DNA of 12,389 bases, from contig JAHQVR010000264.1 in NCBI GenBank assembly GCA_019634245.1, forward strand, positions 1 through 12,389, written 5' to 3'. Below, piece after piece: positions 1 to 7,689 of this stretch. Origin of the DNA: Gammaproteobacteria bacterium (GTDB taxonomy: Bacteria > Pseudomonadota > Gammaproteobacteria > Granulosicoccales > Granulosicoccaceae). The notes beneath the pieces are model-generated. The model made no database searches. It was given only the letters and a program-made list of their open reading frames with translations, and was not told the DNA's origin. Both the position numbers and the translations under genes were made by a program. Each line of letters opens with the position of its first letter. Within the stretch, counting starts at the first letter, position 1.

Positions 1-862
1 GGTATTCGACGCCATCGAGCTGTGCCACAAATACAATCTGGCCAATAGTATGGACCTCATCTACGGCTGGCCTGAGCAAACCATAGAGAATATGCTGACC
101 GATCTCAAAGATGCAGTTTCAGCGGGGATTCACCACCTAACCCACTACGAACTCAATGTTGCTGGCAGAAGTGATTTTGCATCGCCAAAAAAGCGCGCCT
201 TATTGCCCACTATCGAAACGAATATTGAGATGTATAGAATTGCCAATGAGTACCTGACCTCAGAGGGATTCGAACAAGTCACTGTTTATGACTGGAGCCG
301 AAAAGCGGACACAGATGATGATGTCAGAAAAGGCTCTTACGACTATGAGCACTCCATGCATGATTTTGTCGATCAGAAGCAAGGAGAAATCAAAAAAACG
401 CGCCAAGTGTGTGGTATCGGCTACTCGGCTGTTAACTTCCATCCGAACGGCGTGAATGAGGATGACAGAAGCTGGATATACATGAACCAGACTTCGTTAA
501 AAGACTACTGCCAGGACTTGGATGATGGAAAGTTTCCGGTGGGTCGAGGTTTTATGTACAACCACCAAGACGTAAAACTAGCCTGGATTTTCCAATCTAT
601 GCAGACGATGTCGATAAACCATATAAATTACGAACACATATTTAAAGAAAGTTTGCTGAGTGCTTACGACGAAGTCTGGAACGAACTTCAGCGACGTCAA
701 TGGGTCTCTGTTAATGATGTCACCATCCAATTTACTGGCGAAGGACAATATTATATACCCATGCTTCAATCGCTTATCGCTAGCTTACGCCTGGAAGAAA
801 TACGCGAGCAGAAGAAGCTCTCTGTTAAGGAAATTCCGGTGTTAGTTGAAGCTAGCGTATGA
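1..862 (+). CDS. HemN/HemW-like radical SAM protein, 5' end cut by window edge
   Basis: The frame is open from base 2, so the ATG at 50 is internal and the N-terminus, with the CxxxCxxC iron-sulfur motif expected of radical SAM enzymes, lies outside the window. The visible 286 residues start in the radical SAM barrel: the stretch SMDLIYGWPEQT at 47-82 matches the 'DLIYGLPGQT' strand of HemN/HemW proteins. The last ~90 residues (from YNHQDVKLAW) resemble the HemN C-terminal domain, including a 'FTGEGQYYIPMLQ' segment. Relatives include oxygen-independent coproporphyrinogen III oxidase, the heme chaperone HemW, anaerobic heme-degrading ChuW/HutW and HemN-like methyltransferases or cyclopropanases. 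I cannot choose among them without the N-terminus. It ends in an ATGA overlap with the hydrolase, so the two are probably co-translated. The family is fairly sure; the reaction is unknown. Confidence 0.8.
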   Translation, partial: VFDAIELCHKYNLANSMDLIYGWPEQTIENMLTDLKDAVSAGIHHLTHYELNVAGRSDFASPKKRALLPTIETNIEMYRIANEYLTSEGFEQVTVYDWSRKADTDDDVRKGSYDYEHSMHDFVDQKQGEIKKTRQVCGIGYSAVNFHPNGVNEDDRSWIYMNQTSLKDYCQDLDDGKFPVGRGFMYNHQDVKLAWIFQSMQTMSINHINYEHIFKESLLSAYDEVWNELQRRQWVSVNDVTIQFTGEGQYYIPMLQSLIASLRLEEIREQKKLSVKEIPVLVEASV

Positions 863-1737
863 GTAAAGACGGGAACGTACACTTTATTAAAAATGGATCG
901 GAAACCCAACTGGCACTAAGCTATTTTCCCTCTCAAACACCATCACCGGCTACAGGCACTAAGGGGCATCGTGGCCCGATAATACTTTCACACGGCACCT
1001 TTTCTAATCACCGCTCAATGCGCGGATTATCGCAGCATCTTAGCGATATTGGCTACGAGTGCTGGGTACTCGACTTTCAAGGTCACGGATACAGCGACAA
1101 GCCTACTATTGCGCCAAACTTCGAGCAGATGTGTATCGAGGACGCAGCAGCGTCTATTAATTTTCTTAAAAAACGCTATCCACTCGAAAAGCTGATTTGG
1201 ATAGGCCATAGCGGCGGTGGCTTAGCCGCGCTCATGCTGTTGGCGAGAAAACCTGAATACGCTGCAACACTCAAGGCAATAGTCACGGTAGCCAGTCAAA
1301 CTACAAAAGCTGCGACGAGCTCCAGGAATAGACTAATCATCCGGCTATCGCGGTTGGTTACTCGTATGCTGGGGCTTGCGCCGGGTAAGTTCTTCAAACT
1401 CGGGCCAGAAAACGAATTTGGACCTGTGATGGCGCAATGGTATGAATGGAGCTTGACCGGAAACTGGCTGGCGGAGGATGAGTTCGATTATTTGAACGCA
1501 CTACCCGCAAATACCACCCCGACATTAATGCTTTCCGGGTCCGGCGATATGTTTATCGCACCACCTGAAGGTTGCCGAGCTTTATTCGATAAAATTGGCA
1601 GTGCAAACAAGAAATATACAGAGTGCGGGCTTAGTACAGGCTTTCTCGAAAACTACAGCCATTCACGCATTATTAGCTCTCGCAATGCGGCAAAAGAAAT
1701 TTGGCCTCTTATTTCTGCCTGGTTAGCCAAGCTTTAG
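859..1737 (+). CDS. Alpha/beta hydrolase (serine hydrolase)
   Basis: A 292-residue alpha/beta hydrolase with no signal peptide, so probably cytoplasmic. The HG oxyanion motif is at residues 45-46 (LSHGTFSN). It is followed by the 'DFQGHGYSDKP' loop and the nucleophile elbow GHSGG with Ser118. The likely acid is Asp230 (SGSGDMF) and the likely base His268 (NYSHSR), so the Ser-Asp-His triad is complete. The region at about 150-210 is probably the lid. The start ATG overlaps the stop of the upstream HemN-like gene (ATGA, 859-862). No Shine-Dalgarno sequence is visible before it, which fits translational coupling. Co-expression suggests it acts on a substrate or product of the radical SAM enzyme, for example an ester, thioester or lactone, but that is inference. 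The fold is certain; the substrate is not known. About 200 bp without a gene follows. Confidence 0.88.
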   Translation: MSKDGNVHFIKNGSETQLALSYFPSQTPSPATGTKGHRGPIILSHGTFSNHRSMRGLSQHLSDIGYECWVLDFQGHGYSDKPTIAPNFEQMCIEDAAASINFLKKRYPLEKLIWIGHSGGGLAALMLLARKPEYAATLKAIVTVASQTTKAATSSRNRLIIRLSRLVTRMLGLAPGKFFKLGPENEFGPVMAQWYEWSLTGNWLAEDEFDYLNALPANTTPTLMLSGSGDMFIAPPEGCRALFDKIGSANKKYTECGLSTGFLENYSHSRIISSRNAAKEIWPLISAWLAKL

Positions 1738-1819
1738 GTAAACAAGCTCAAGACAACGCCATATCGCACGCACCTGGGCATCATCGGGTAACTAGCTGGC
1801 AGAAGCTTCCGTTGTGTAG

Positions 1820-1849
1820 TTGACAGGATCTACGAATTACGGGCACTAT
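1820..1849 (+). promoter_or_regulatory. Possible sigma70 promoter for the dehydrogenase at 1938
   Basis: A perfect TTGACA -35 hexamer lies at 1820-1825. The best -10 candidate at 18-bp spacing is a poor CACTAT at 1844-1849. It lies in the 200-bp gap between the hydrolase stop and the dehydrogenase start, about 90 bp upstream of that start. The weak -10 makes this tentative. I see no clear terminator or other element in the gap. Confidence 0.3.
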
Positions 1850-1937
1850 CAAACAAGAAACAGCGTTACAGCCCCAAACCACAGAAAAACAATTAGAAAG
1901 AACGCCTAAATTAGTTAGCTTTAGCAATCCGAACAAC

Positions 1938-3038
1938 ATGAATCAACAAACAAGCATAGCGCTGATCCCTGGAGACGGCATCGGACAAGATGTCACCGAG
2001 GCTACAACGTCTGTCGTCGATGCTGCTATAAAACAATGTGGTGCGGCACCGCTAAACTACGATCTCATTCACGCGGGTGCAGGATATTTTGCCGAAACTG
2101 CACATGATATCGAGCCAGACGGCGAAGAACGTGCCAGCCAGGCAGATGCGATTTTTTTAGGTGCCATTGGTCTTCCGTCTATTCGGCATAGTGACGGAAC
2201 TGAGATCAGCCCACACTTGCGTTTGCGCGACAATTTAGGCCTTTACGCGGGCGTCCGTCCGGTAAAAGCCTATCCAAACGCGCCGCAGCGCCTTGCTGAT
2301 CCTCGCGCCGCAAACATCGATATGATCATACTTCGAGAGTCCACCGAAGGCCTGTTCTTTTCTGCCGCTGCCAACGGCGGTGGAGAAACGGTGGGCGATA
2401 CTGAGGTAAGAGATACGATGCGTATCACGCGCGACACCACAGAAAAACTACACCGTTTCGGTTTTCGATTAGCAGAGCGACGCAAAGCGCGCGGAAAACT
2501 TGGCACACTGACTTGTGTGGACAAAGCCAATGTTTTCAAATCCATGGCTTTTTTTAGAAAAATATTTGATGAGATAAGCGCAGAGTATCCAGGAGTTGAT
2601 ACCGGCTACAACTATGTTGACGCTCAGGCTTTATGCCTTGTTCGTAACCCCTGGGACTACGACGTTATGGTCATGGAAAACATGTTCGGAGACATTCTGA
2701 GCGATCTGGCTGGCGGCTTAGTGGGTGGAATGGGAATGGCAGCTTGCGCTGAAATCGGCGACGATCACGGCTTGTTTCAAGGAGCGCATGGTTCGGCACC
2801 AGACATCATGGGTCAAGACAAGGCCAATCCACTGGCTGCGATACTCTCCGGTGCGATGATGCTCGACTACTTAGCCGAAAAAACTGCTGACGCGCGTTAT
2901 CAAGAAGCTGCGCTCTTGATTGAGGACGCAGTGGATAAGGGCTTTGTAGATAATGCCTTACGTCCTATGGAATTTGGAGGCGACATGGGCACAGTGGCAA
3001 TTACAGCGGAGCTGCTTAAAAGAGTATCTCAACGCTAA
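1938..3038 (+). CDS. Isocitrate/isopropylmalate-family beta-decarboxylating dehydrogenase
   Basis: A 366-residue member of the family that oxidises and decarboxylates (2R)-malate-type substrates with NAD(P): isocitrate, 3-isopropylmalate, homoisocitrate, D-malate, tartrate. It begins with the family signature [10 protein letters not shown]. Substrate-binding arginines are seen in [10 protein letters not shown] (R95, R97), R107 and R133 (RESTEG). The catalytic lysine is K195 (VDKANVF), and metal ligands D228, D252 and D256 lie in VDAQ and GDILSDL. The C-terminal GAHGSAPDI cofactor loop is present. The usual catalytic tyrosine after the RExTEG/RELTGG motif aligns with Phe140 (RESTEGLFF). The RESTEG signature fits neither a classical LeuB (RELTGG) nor an Icd, so the substrate stays open and no symbol is given. 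There is no clear ribosome binding site before the ATG. It converges on the sugar alcohol dehydrogenase with a 9-bp gap. Confidence 0.85.
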   Translation: MNQQTSIALIPGDGIGQDVTEATTSVVDAAIKQCGAAPLNYDLIHAGAGYFAETAHDIEPDGEERASQADAIFLGAIGLPSIRHSDGTEISPHLRLRDNLGLYAGVRPVKAYPNAPQRLADPRAANIDMIILRESTEGLFFSAAANGGGETVGDTEVRDTMRITRDTTEKLHRFGFRLAERRKARGKLGTLTCVDKANVFKSMAFFRKIFDEISAEYPGVDTGYNYVDAQALCLVRNPWDYDVMVMENMFGDILSDLAGGLVGGMGMAACAEIGDDHGLFQGAHGSAPDIMGQDKANPLAAILSGAMMLDYLAEKTADARYQEAALLIEDAVDKGFVDNALRPMEFGGDMGTVAITAELLKRVSQR

Positions 3039-3047
3039 AAAGACGTT

Positions 3048-3821
3048 CTAGCTCATCCACTGGCCACCATCCACATTATAAGTTTGAGCAACCACGTAGT
3101 CGGCGTCATTTGATGCCAGAAATACGGCCATTCCTGTCAGGTCTTCTGCTACACCCATTCGTCCATACGGTACAGCGTTGCCCACTTCTTTTTTCTTTTG
3201 ACCGGGTGCTTTATTCTCAAACTTGGCAAAAAACGCATCGACACCTTCCCAGTGTTCACCATCAACAACCCCGGGCGAAATAGCATTTACGTTAATACCG
3301 TGCTTTATGAGATCCAAGCCAGCAGATTGCGTTAAAGAAATTATAGCGGCTTTAGTAGCGCAATAAACCGCAACCAAAGCTTCACCTCGGCGCCCTGCCT
3401 GACTAGCCATATTGATGATCTTCCCACCTTTGCCTCGTTCGATCATGTGTTTGGCGACGGCTTGCAGCGTAAACAGCGATCCGGAAAAATTAACCGCAAA
3501 AACCTTTTCATAGTCCTCTCGTTGAATCTCCACTATCGGTGCTGCTGTGAATAACGCTGCATTGTTTACCAAAATATCTATCTGACCCAGTTTTTGGATA
3601 GTTTCAGCAATTGCCGCGTCTATACTGGCTTGACTGGTGACATCCATAGGTACAGCCACGGCTTGCTCTCCTATTTCTGCAGCGGTTTTTTTGGCGGCTT
3701 CCAGATTAACATCGGCGATACACACTTGGGCACCTTCACGTACATAGGCAAGCGCAAAGGCTTTACCTATTCCTCGCGCCGAACCGGTTATTAGCGCCGT
3801 TTTTCCAGTAAGCCGTTTCAT
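3048..3821 (-). CDS. smoS: Sorbitol/galactitol dehydrogenase-like SDR (SmoS type)
   Basis: A 257-residue classical short-chain dehydrogenase closely resembling SmoS/PolS polyol dehydrogenases of alphaproteobacteria, which oxidise D-sorbitol to fructose, galactitol to tagatose or L-iditol to sorbose with NAD. Visible motifs are the nucleotide-binding TGSARGIG (12-19), Asp37 favouring NAD over NADP, NNAA (86-89), Asn111, Ser140 (NMAS), Tyr153 and Lys157 (YCATK), and the C-terminal DGGQWMS. Stretches such as SQAGRRGEA and VDGEHW are typical of this subfamily. The start is taken at the ATG at 3821, giving MKRLTGKTALITG as in the family; a weak GGGA lies 9 nt upstream. An in-frame TTG at 3836 would add five residues and is less likely. 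It is divergent from the aldo-keto reductase and converges on the decarboxylating dehydrogenase. The exact polyol is inferred. Confidence 0.88.
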   Translation of the reverse strand: MKRLTGKTALITGSARGIGKAFALAYVREGAQVCIADVNLEAAKKTAAEIGEQAVAVPMDVTSQASIDAAIAETIQKLGQIDILVNNAALFTAAPIVEIQREDYEKVFAVNFSGSLFTLQAVAKHMIERGKGGKIINMASQAGRRGEALVAVYCATKAAIISLTQSAGLDLIKHGINVNAISPGVVDGEHWEGVDAFFAKFENKAPGQKKKEVGNAVPYGRMGVAEDLTGMAVFLASNDADYVVAQTYNVDGGQWMS

Positions 3822-3991
3822 GCGAAAAAATCCCAATAAACAAAAATCATGATTGTGTAAACCTGGTTAGTCGAATATTTATGCCTAGTATTAGCAATTC
3901 GCTTTTACAGATTAAGGCGCAATGCACATATTCTACAGAGATATCTAACGCATTTTCATCCATTGGCGGCTAACACTGCTTTAACATACAC

Positions 3992-4019
3992 TTGATTAAT
4001 AGTAGCTGTAAGATAGGAT
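3992..4019 (+). promoter_or_regulatory. Possible promoter for the GPR-HAD pair
   Basis: TTGATT at 3992-3997 and TAGGAT at 4014-4019 have 16-bp spacing, and each matches 4 of 6 consensus bases. It sits in the 245-bp divergent region between the SDR and the aldo-keto reductase, about 50 bp before the chosen start. The match is modest and unconfirmed. Confidence 0.28.
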
Positions 4020-4054
4020 ACCTACTGTCTTACTCAATAAACACAAGTGCGATT

Positions 4055-4060
4055 AGAGGA
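4055..4060 (+). promoter_or_regulatory. Ribosome binding site deciding the GPR start
   Basis: AGAGGA lies 6 nt before the ATG at 4067. The longer reading from the TTG at 3992 has no comparable site, so the ATG at 4067 is preferred. Confidence 0.7.
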
Positions 4061-4066
4061 ACATTG

Positions 4067-5098
4067 ATGTCATACATACCCAGTCAAAATCGTTATGATT
4101 CGATGGTTTACCGTCGTTGTGGCAACTCGGGGCTGCAGTTACCGGCCCTGTCATTCGGCCTTTGGCACAATTTCGGATTTGATGTACCGGAAGACACACA
4201 CCGTGCACTATGTCGAACTGCGTTCGATCAGGGCATCACTCATTTCGATCTGGCGAACAATTATGGGCCACCAGCGGGCTCGGCTGAGGAGAGCTTCGGT
4301 CGCATCTTGAAGTCCGACTTTGCAGGATACAGAGACGAGCTGATTATTTCATCGAAGGCGGGATACTATATGTGGCCAGGCCCGTATGGGGAGATGGGCT
4401 CTAGAAAATACCTGATCGCCTCGTGTGACCAAAGTTTAAAAAGGCTTGGGCTCGACTATGTCGACATATTCTATTCTCACAGGTTTGATCCAAACACCCC
4501 TCTCGAGGAAACCATGGGCGCGCTTGATCACATAGTGCGCTCTGGACGCGCTCTATACGTTGGCATTTCCTCCTACAATTCTGCGAAAACGCGCGAAGCA
4601 ATTGCCATTCTCAATGACCTTGGCACGCCCTGTCTCATTCATCAACCCAGCTACAACCTGTTTAATCGCTGGGTAGAAACTGACGGGCTAAAACAAACTC
4701 TGACAGACCTCGGTGTCGGTTCTATCGCATTTACTCCCTTGGCTCAAGGTATGCTCACGAGTCGATACCTGAACGGCGTACCCGAGGGCAGCCGCGCTTC
4801 GCAAGGCAAATCACTACGCCCCGAGTTTCTCAATGAAAAATCGCTCGCAGCATTGCAAGCCCTAAACGGCATTGCTGAACAACGTGGGCAAACCCTCGCT
4901 CAAATGGCTATTGCCTGGGTACTCAGAAATGAAGAAATCACTACAGCGCTAATCGGTGCATCCAAACCCGAGCAAATCACCGAATGTAGCGGCGCTGTCA
5001 AAAATCTTGAATTTACCGATGCCGAGCTTAAAGAAATTGATCAACATGCTAGCGATCAGGATATCAATCTTTGGGCAAAATCCTCCGCTGCTGAATAG
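4067..5098 (+). CDS. gpr: L-glyceraldehyde 3-phosphate reductase-type aldo-keto reductase
   Basis: A 343-residue aldo-keto reductase very like E. coli YghZ/Gpr (about 346 residues), an NADPH-dependent reductase of L-glyceraldehyde 3-phosphate and methylglyoxal. The family tetrad is complete: Asp61 and Tyr66 in FDLANNYGPP, Lys97 in SSKAGYYMWPGPYG, His138 in FYSHRFD. Further diagnostic stretches are SFGLWHNFG, LYVGISSY, HQPSYNLFNRW and FTPLAQGML, with a C-terminal cofactor-binding IGASKPEQI. It should act as a soluble cytoplasmic enzyme. The chosen ATG at 4067 has a good ribosome binding site and gives the family N-terminus; the frame stays open upstream to 3992. The HAD phosphatase starts 29 bp after it and is probably co-transcribed. 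With the divergent polyol dehydrogenase, it suggests polyol/triose metabolism or aldehyde detoxification. Confidence 0.9.
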   Translation: MSYIPSQNRYDSMVYRRCGNSGLQLPALSFGLWHNFGFDVPEDTHRALCRTAFDQGITHFDLANNYGPPAGSAEESFGRILKSDFAGYRDELIISSKAGYYMWPGPYGEMGSRKYLIASCDQSLKRLGLDYVDIFYSHRFDPNTPLEETMGALDHIVRSGRALYVGISSYNSAKTREAIAILNDLGTPCLIHQPSYNLFNRWVETDGLKQTLTDLGVGSIAFTPLAQGMLTSRYLNGVPEGSRASQGKSLRPEFLNEKSLAALQALNGIAEQRGQTLAQMAIAWVLRNEEITTALIGASKPEQITECSGAVKNLEFTDAELKEIDQHASDQDINLWAKSSAAE

Positions 5099-5127
5099 CG
5101 AGCCTGTTATCAAGTGTAATCAAACAG

Positions 5128-5787
5128 ATGAAGCTAATAATATTCGACTGTGACGGAGTATTAGTTGATAGTGAAGCCTTGCTTGTCGAATTAGAGATGG
5201 CATTCTTGGAGCAACACGGCCTTAGCTTTACTATCGATAGCTATATAGATCAGTTTATGGGTATACCGGTTAAGGACTGGATAAGCAATACCACGGCCTT
5301 ATTGGTTGAGAAGACAGGCGGCCCGCTTAGCGATGACTTCTTCAGCCCTTTGGAAAGCGCTATAACGAGAAAATTGAAAGAGGATTTACGCCCCATAGAA
5401 GGTGCCTTAGAGGCCATCAAGGCGTTAAACTGCAATAAGTGTGTGGCCTCTAGCTCCTCGATCAATTCTTTAAACAATAAATTAACACACACCGGTTTGT
5501 ATGATGTGTTTAGCCCACATATATTTTCAACTCAACTGGTTGAAAAAGGCAAACCATCACCAGATTTATTTTTACATGCTGCCAGTAAGCTGGAAACAAG
5601 CCCTGGCGATTGTGTCGTTATCGAAGACAGCGCAAATGGTGTTACCGCGGGCAAACGTGCTGGCATGAAAGTAATCGGATTTACCGGCGGCGGCCATTGC
5701 CCACCGGGGCATGGCAACTCCTTGCTCTCTAGTGGGGCCGACTTAATAGCAAAAGACTTCTCTGATCTAGTCTCTTTATTAAGCTAG
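5128..5787 (+). CDS. HAD-IA family sugar-phosphate phosphatase/phosphomutase-like hydrolase
   Basis: A 219-residue HAD hydrolase of the beta-phosphoglucomutase/YieH-like group. Motif I is FDCDGVLVDSE, with nucleophile Asp7 and acid/base Asp9. Residues ~15-80 form the helical cap. Motif II serine lies in VASSSS (about 108-111), motif III is Lys142 (KGKPSPDLF), and motif IV is VIEDSANG with Glu166 and Asp167. All catalytic residues are present. Known relatives dephosphorylate small phosphosugars (6-phosphogluconate, fructose-1-P, 2-deoxyglucose-6-P) or isomerise glucose-1-P. HAD phosphatases also occur in polyol operons next to SmoS-type dehydrogenases, which fits this setting. The ATG gives the standard N-terminus MKLIIFDCDG, but no Shine-Dalgarno is visible, so translation may depend on the upstream gene. 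The substrate is not determined. Confidence 0.85.
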   Translation: MKLIIFDCDGVLVDSEALLVELEMAFLEQHGLSFTIDSYIDQFMGIPVKDWISNTTALLVEKTGGPLSDDFFSPLESAITRKLKEDLRPIEGALEAIKALNCNKCVASSSSINSLNNKLTHTGLYDVFSPHIFSTQLVEKGKPSPDLFLHAASKLETSPGDCVVIEDSANGVTAGKRAGMKVIGFTGGGHCPPGHGNSLLSSGADLIAKDFSDLVSLLS

Positions 5788-5936
5788 ATTTACATTCCTC
5801 GCCACTTATTTATCCATTGGTTATGTCCATACAGTGGATTACCCTTAGATAATCAGGGCACTGATGAAGAAAATCTAAAAAAGCAAAATTAGAACGTTGT
5901 CTGTTAGTACCAAGCACCGGAGGTAAATATGCTGGA

Positions 5937-6308
5937 CTATTGTTGTGTTAGCGATAATATGTTTCCGTCAGGATCTTTAAACCAGGCAACGCTCGCACCA
6001 CTCGGTGAGCTCCATATTTCAAGATCATTTTGCACAAGCCCTTCAAACGTTTCAAATTTAACACCATCACTTGATAGCCTTTTTACACATTGCTCGATAT
6101 CGTCGACCTCCCAACCAAGAACTGTATAAGCAACGTAGGGGACGTTATCAACTATCTGTATGCGCAAAGTAGTACGCACGCAATCAAATACAAGCGCATA
6201 AGGGTCCACGCTTAAGCACTTAAGCTTTAATACATCTTCGTAAAACTTGCGAGATTGATCGGGGTTGCAAGATGCTAGAAACGAGACTGGTTTGTCCAAT
6301 AGAGACAT
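5937..6308 (-). CDS. VOC-fold (glyoxalase/bleomycin resistance-like) protein
   Basis: A 123-residue protein with the vicinal oxygen chelate fold: a first beta strand VSFLASCNPDQS, a helix with KFYEDVL, and the typical ending WFKDPDGNILSLTQ (109-122). VOC enzymes use His/Glu metal ligands. Here the first strand has no His, and the position after DPDGN that is usually Glu is Ser119, so it may be non-catalytic or bind a ligand without metal. There is no clear ribosome binding site before the ATG. It lies 96 bp downstream of the EAL gene on the same strand and could be the tail of that transcript; no terminator is evident between them. Its substrate and role are unknown. Confidence 0.78.
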   Translation of the reverse strand: MSLLDKPVSFLASCNPDQSRKFYEDVLKLKCLSVDPYALVFDCVRTTLRIQIVDNVPYVAYTVLGWEVDDIEQCVKRLSSDGVKFETFEGLVQNDLEIWSSPSGASVAWFKDPDGNILSLTQQ

Positions 6309-6404
6309 TGTTGAATCGCTTTTTTATAGATAACACTAGCTATTATATTACCCTTTTGATCAAGCAATACATTCCGTCTATACCGAAAAAGGACAAAATA
6401 CCGG

Positions 6405-7688
6405 TTAAAATTCGATATTTCGATCCAGGTAGTCAAACGCAGTAGCAAATGGTGCGGGCTTGGCAATCAGATACCCCTGTGCATAACGACAAGATTGCGA
6501 ACGCAACCAATCTGCTTCGTCCGCAAATTCGACACCTTCGGCTACAACATCCATATTGAGTTCTCTAGCCAAGCTGATAATAGCGGCTACCACACGTTGC
6601 CGACCTTGATCTTCGACAATTCTTTGAACAAATGAGCGATCTATCTTAAGCGTATCAAGCGGAAAGCGATGTAGATAACTCAAGCTTGAATAGCCCGTTC
6701 CAAAATCATCTATAGCAATTTTAGCGCCCGTTGCTTTTAGTCTGGCAAGACCAATAGTTGCCATCCTTGGGTCGAGCAATAAGGCTTGTTCTGTTATTTC
6801 CAGTTTTATACAGGCTGGATTAACGTTCGCTTTTTCAATTATTGTTGCAAGCCTTTCAACGTCTTCCTCGTTTTCAAGCTGTTTGGGTGATACATTAACA
6901 CTCATAAATACTTCAGGTTCGGATCCATGCTGCTGTCTTAGTCGTCGTCCGATTATGGCCAGAGAGAGCAATGCATTTTCGAGTATCCACGCCCCTAGCG
7001 GAACGATCAGACCCGACTGTTCAGCTACTGAAATAAAATCCTGTGGCATAACGACCACACCGTCCTTCCGCGGCCAGCGTACCAAGGCTTCAAAACCGGC
7101 GATACGTCCATCGACGAGGGAGGCAATAGGTTGAAAAGCAAGTTGAAATTCCTGTTTAGTCGTGGCTTTTTCCATCTCCAAACTGAGCTTAAGCTGTTGA
7201 GCGGCATTTACTCTAACCAGTTCTATTTGAGCGCCTTCTTGAATAGACGACTGTTTTTTTTCTGCGAGTTGATTTACATCTCTGTGCTTTTTGTCCTGGA
7301 TTGCGCGTTGTCGATTCATAGCGCTAATCATAATAAGCCGCGTAATTGGGCTACTACGACTGACTTCGTCCAACAACTGATCGCCGGCAATGGGTATCAC
7401 TGTTGTCTCGCGCATTGAGATAGCCGTAGCACTGCGAGGCTGGCCATCCAGTATCGCCATTTCGCCAAAAATCTCACCGGCGCCCAGTATGGCTAAAACC
7501 TCTTTGTGCCCATTAGCTATAGTCGAGATTTCAACGTAGCCCTTCTCGATCATGTAGGCGAAGTCACCCTCATCACCTTCTGCAAAAATACGCGTACCCG
7601 ATATAAAACGAATCTCACTGTTATGGGTATTGAGTAAGTGAGTGATGCCCGCAAGGGTGTCGTCAAAATCCGTAGCTGGGTTATTCAT
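6405..7688 (-). CDS. cNMP-binding domain/EAL c-di-GMP phosphodiesterase
   Basis: A 427-residue soluble protein. Residues ~25-115 form a CRP/PKA-type cyclic-nucleotide-binding domain whose phosphate-binding cassette FGEMAILDGQPRSATA (74-89) keeps Glu76 and Arg85, as in cAMP binders. A charged, probably coiled linker (~125-178) leads to an EAL domain (~180-425). All phosphodiesterase residues are present: Glu200 (FEALVRW), Asn265 (NVSPKQL), Glu297 (KLEITE), Asp327-Asp328 (DDFGTGYSS), Lys348 (LKIDRSF), Glu384 (AEGVE), Gln404 (QGYLIAKP). It should hydrolyse c-di-GMP to pGpG under cyclic nucleotide control; Bdellovibrio Bd1971 is a known relative in architecture. The start is the ATG at 7688, one nt after the cyclase stop, with AAAGG 9 nt upstream. 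A longer TTG reading from 7724 would overlap the cyclase gene. It is the third gene of the repeat-protein operon. Confidence 0.9.
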   Translation of the reverse strand: MNNPATDFDDTLAGITHLLNTHNSEIRFISGTRIFAEGDEGDFAYMIEKGYVEISTIANGHKEVLAILGAGEIFGEMAILDGQPRSATAISMRETTVIPIAGDQLLDEVSRSSPITRLIMISAMNRQRAIQDKKHRDVNQLAEKKQSSIQEGAQIELVRVNAAQQLKLSLEMEKATTKQEFQLAFQPIASLVDGRIAGFEALVRWPRKDGVVVMPQDFISVAEQSGLIVPLGAWILENALLSLAIIGRRLRQQHGSEPEVFMSVNVSPKQLENEEDVERLATIIEKANVNPACIKLEITEQALLLDPRMATIGLARLKATGAKIAIDDFGTGYSSLSYLHRFPLDTLKIDRSFVQRIVEDQGRQRVVAAIISLARELNMDVVAEGVEFADEADWLRSQSCRYAQGYLIAKPAPFATAFDYLDRNIEF

Positions 7689-7689
7689 T

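Noticed and set aside
3845..3854. 10-bp palindrome AATCATGATT upstream of smoS as an operator
   Set aside because: About a dozen 10-bp palindromes are expected by chance in 12 kb, and no second copy was seen to support a regulator site.
3992..4066. Extended N-terminus of the aldo-keto reductase from a TTG
   Set aside because: The added residues do not match the family, and the ATG at 4067 has a good ribosome binding site.
6309..6404. Terminator between the EAL and VOC genes
   Set aside because: Only a 4-bp ACCG/CGGT pairing with a long loop was found, too weak to call.
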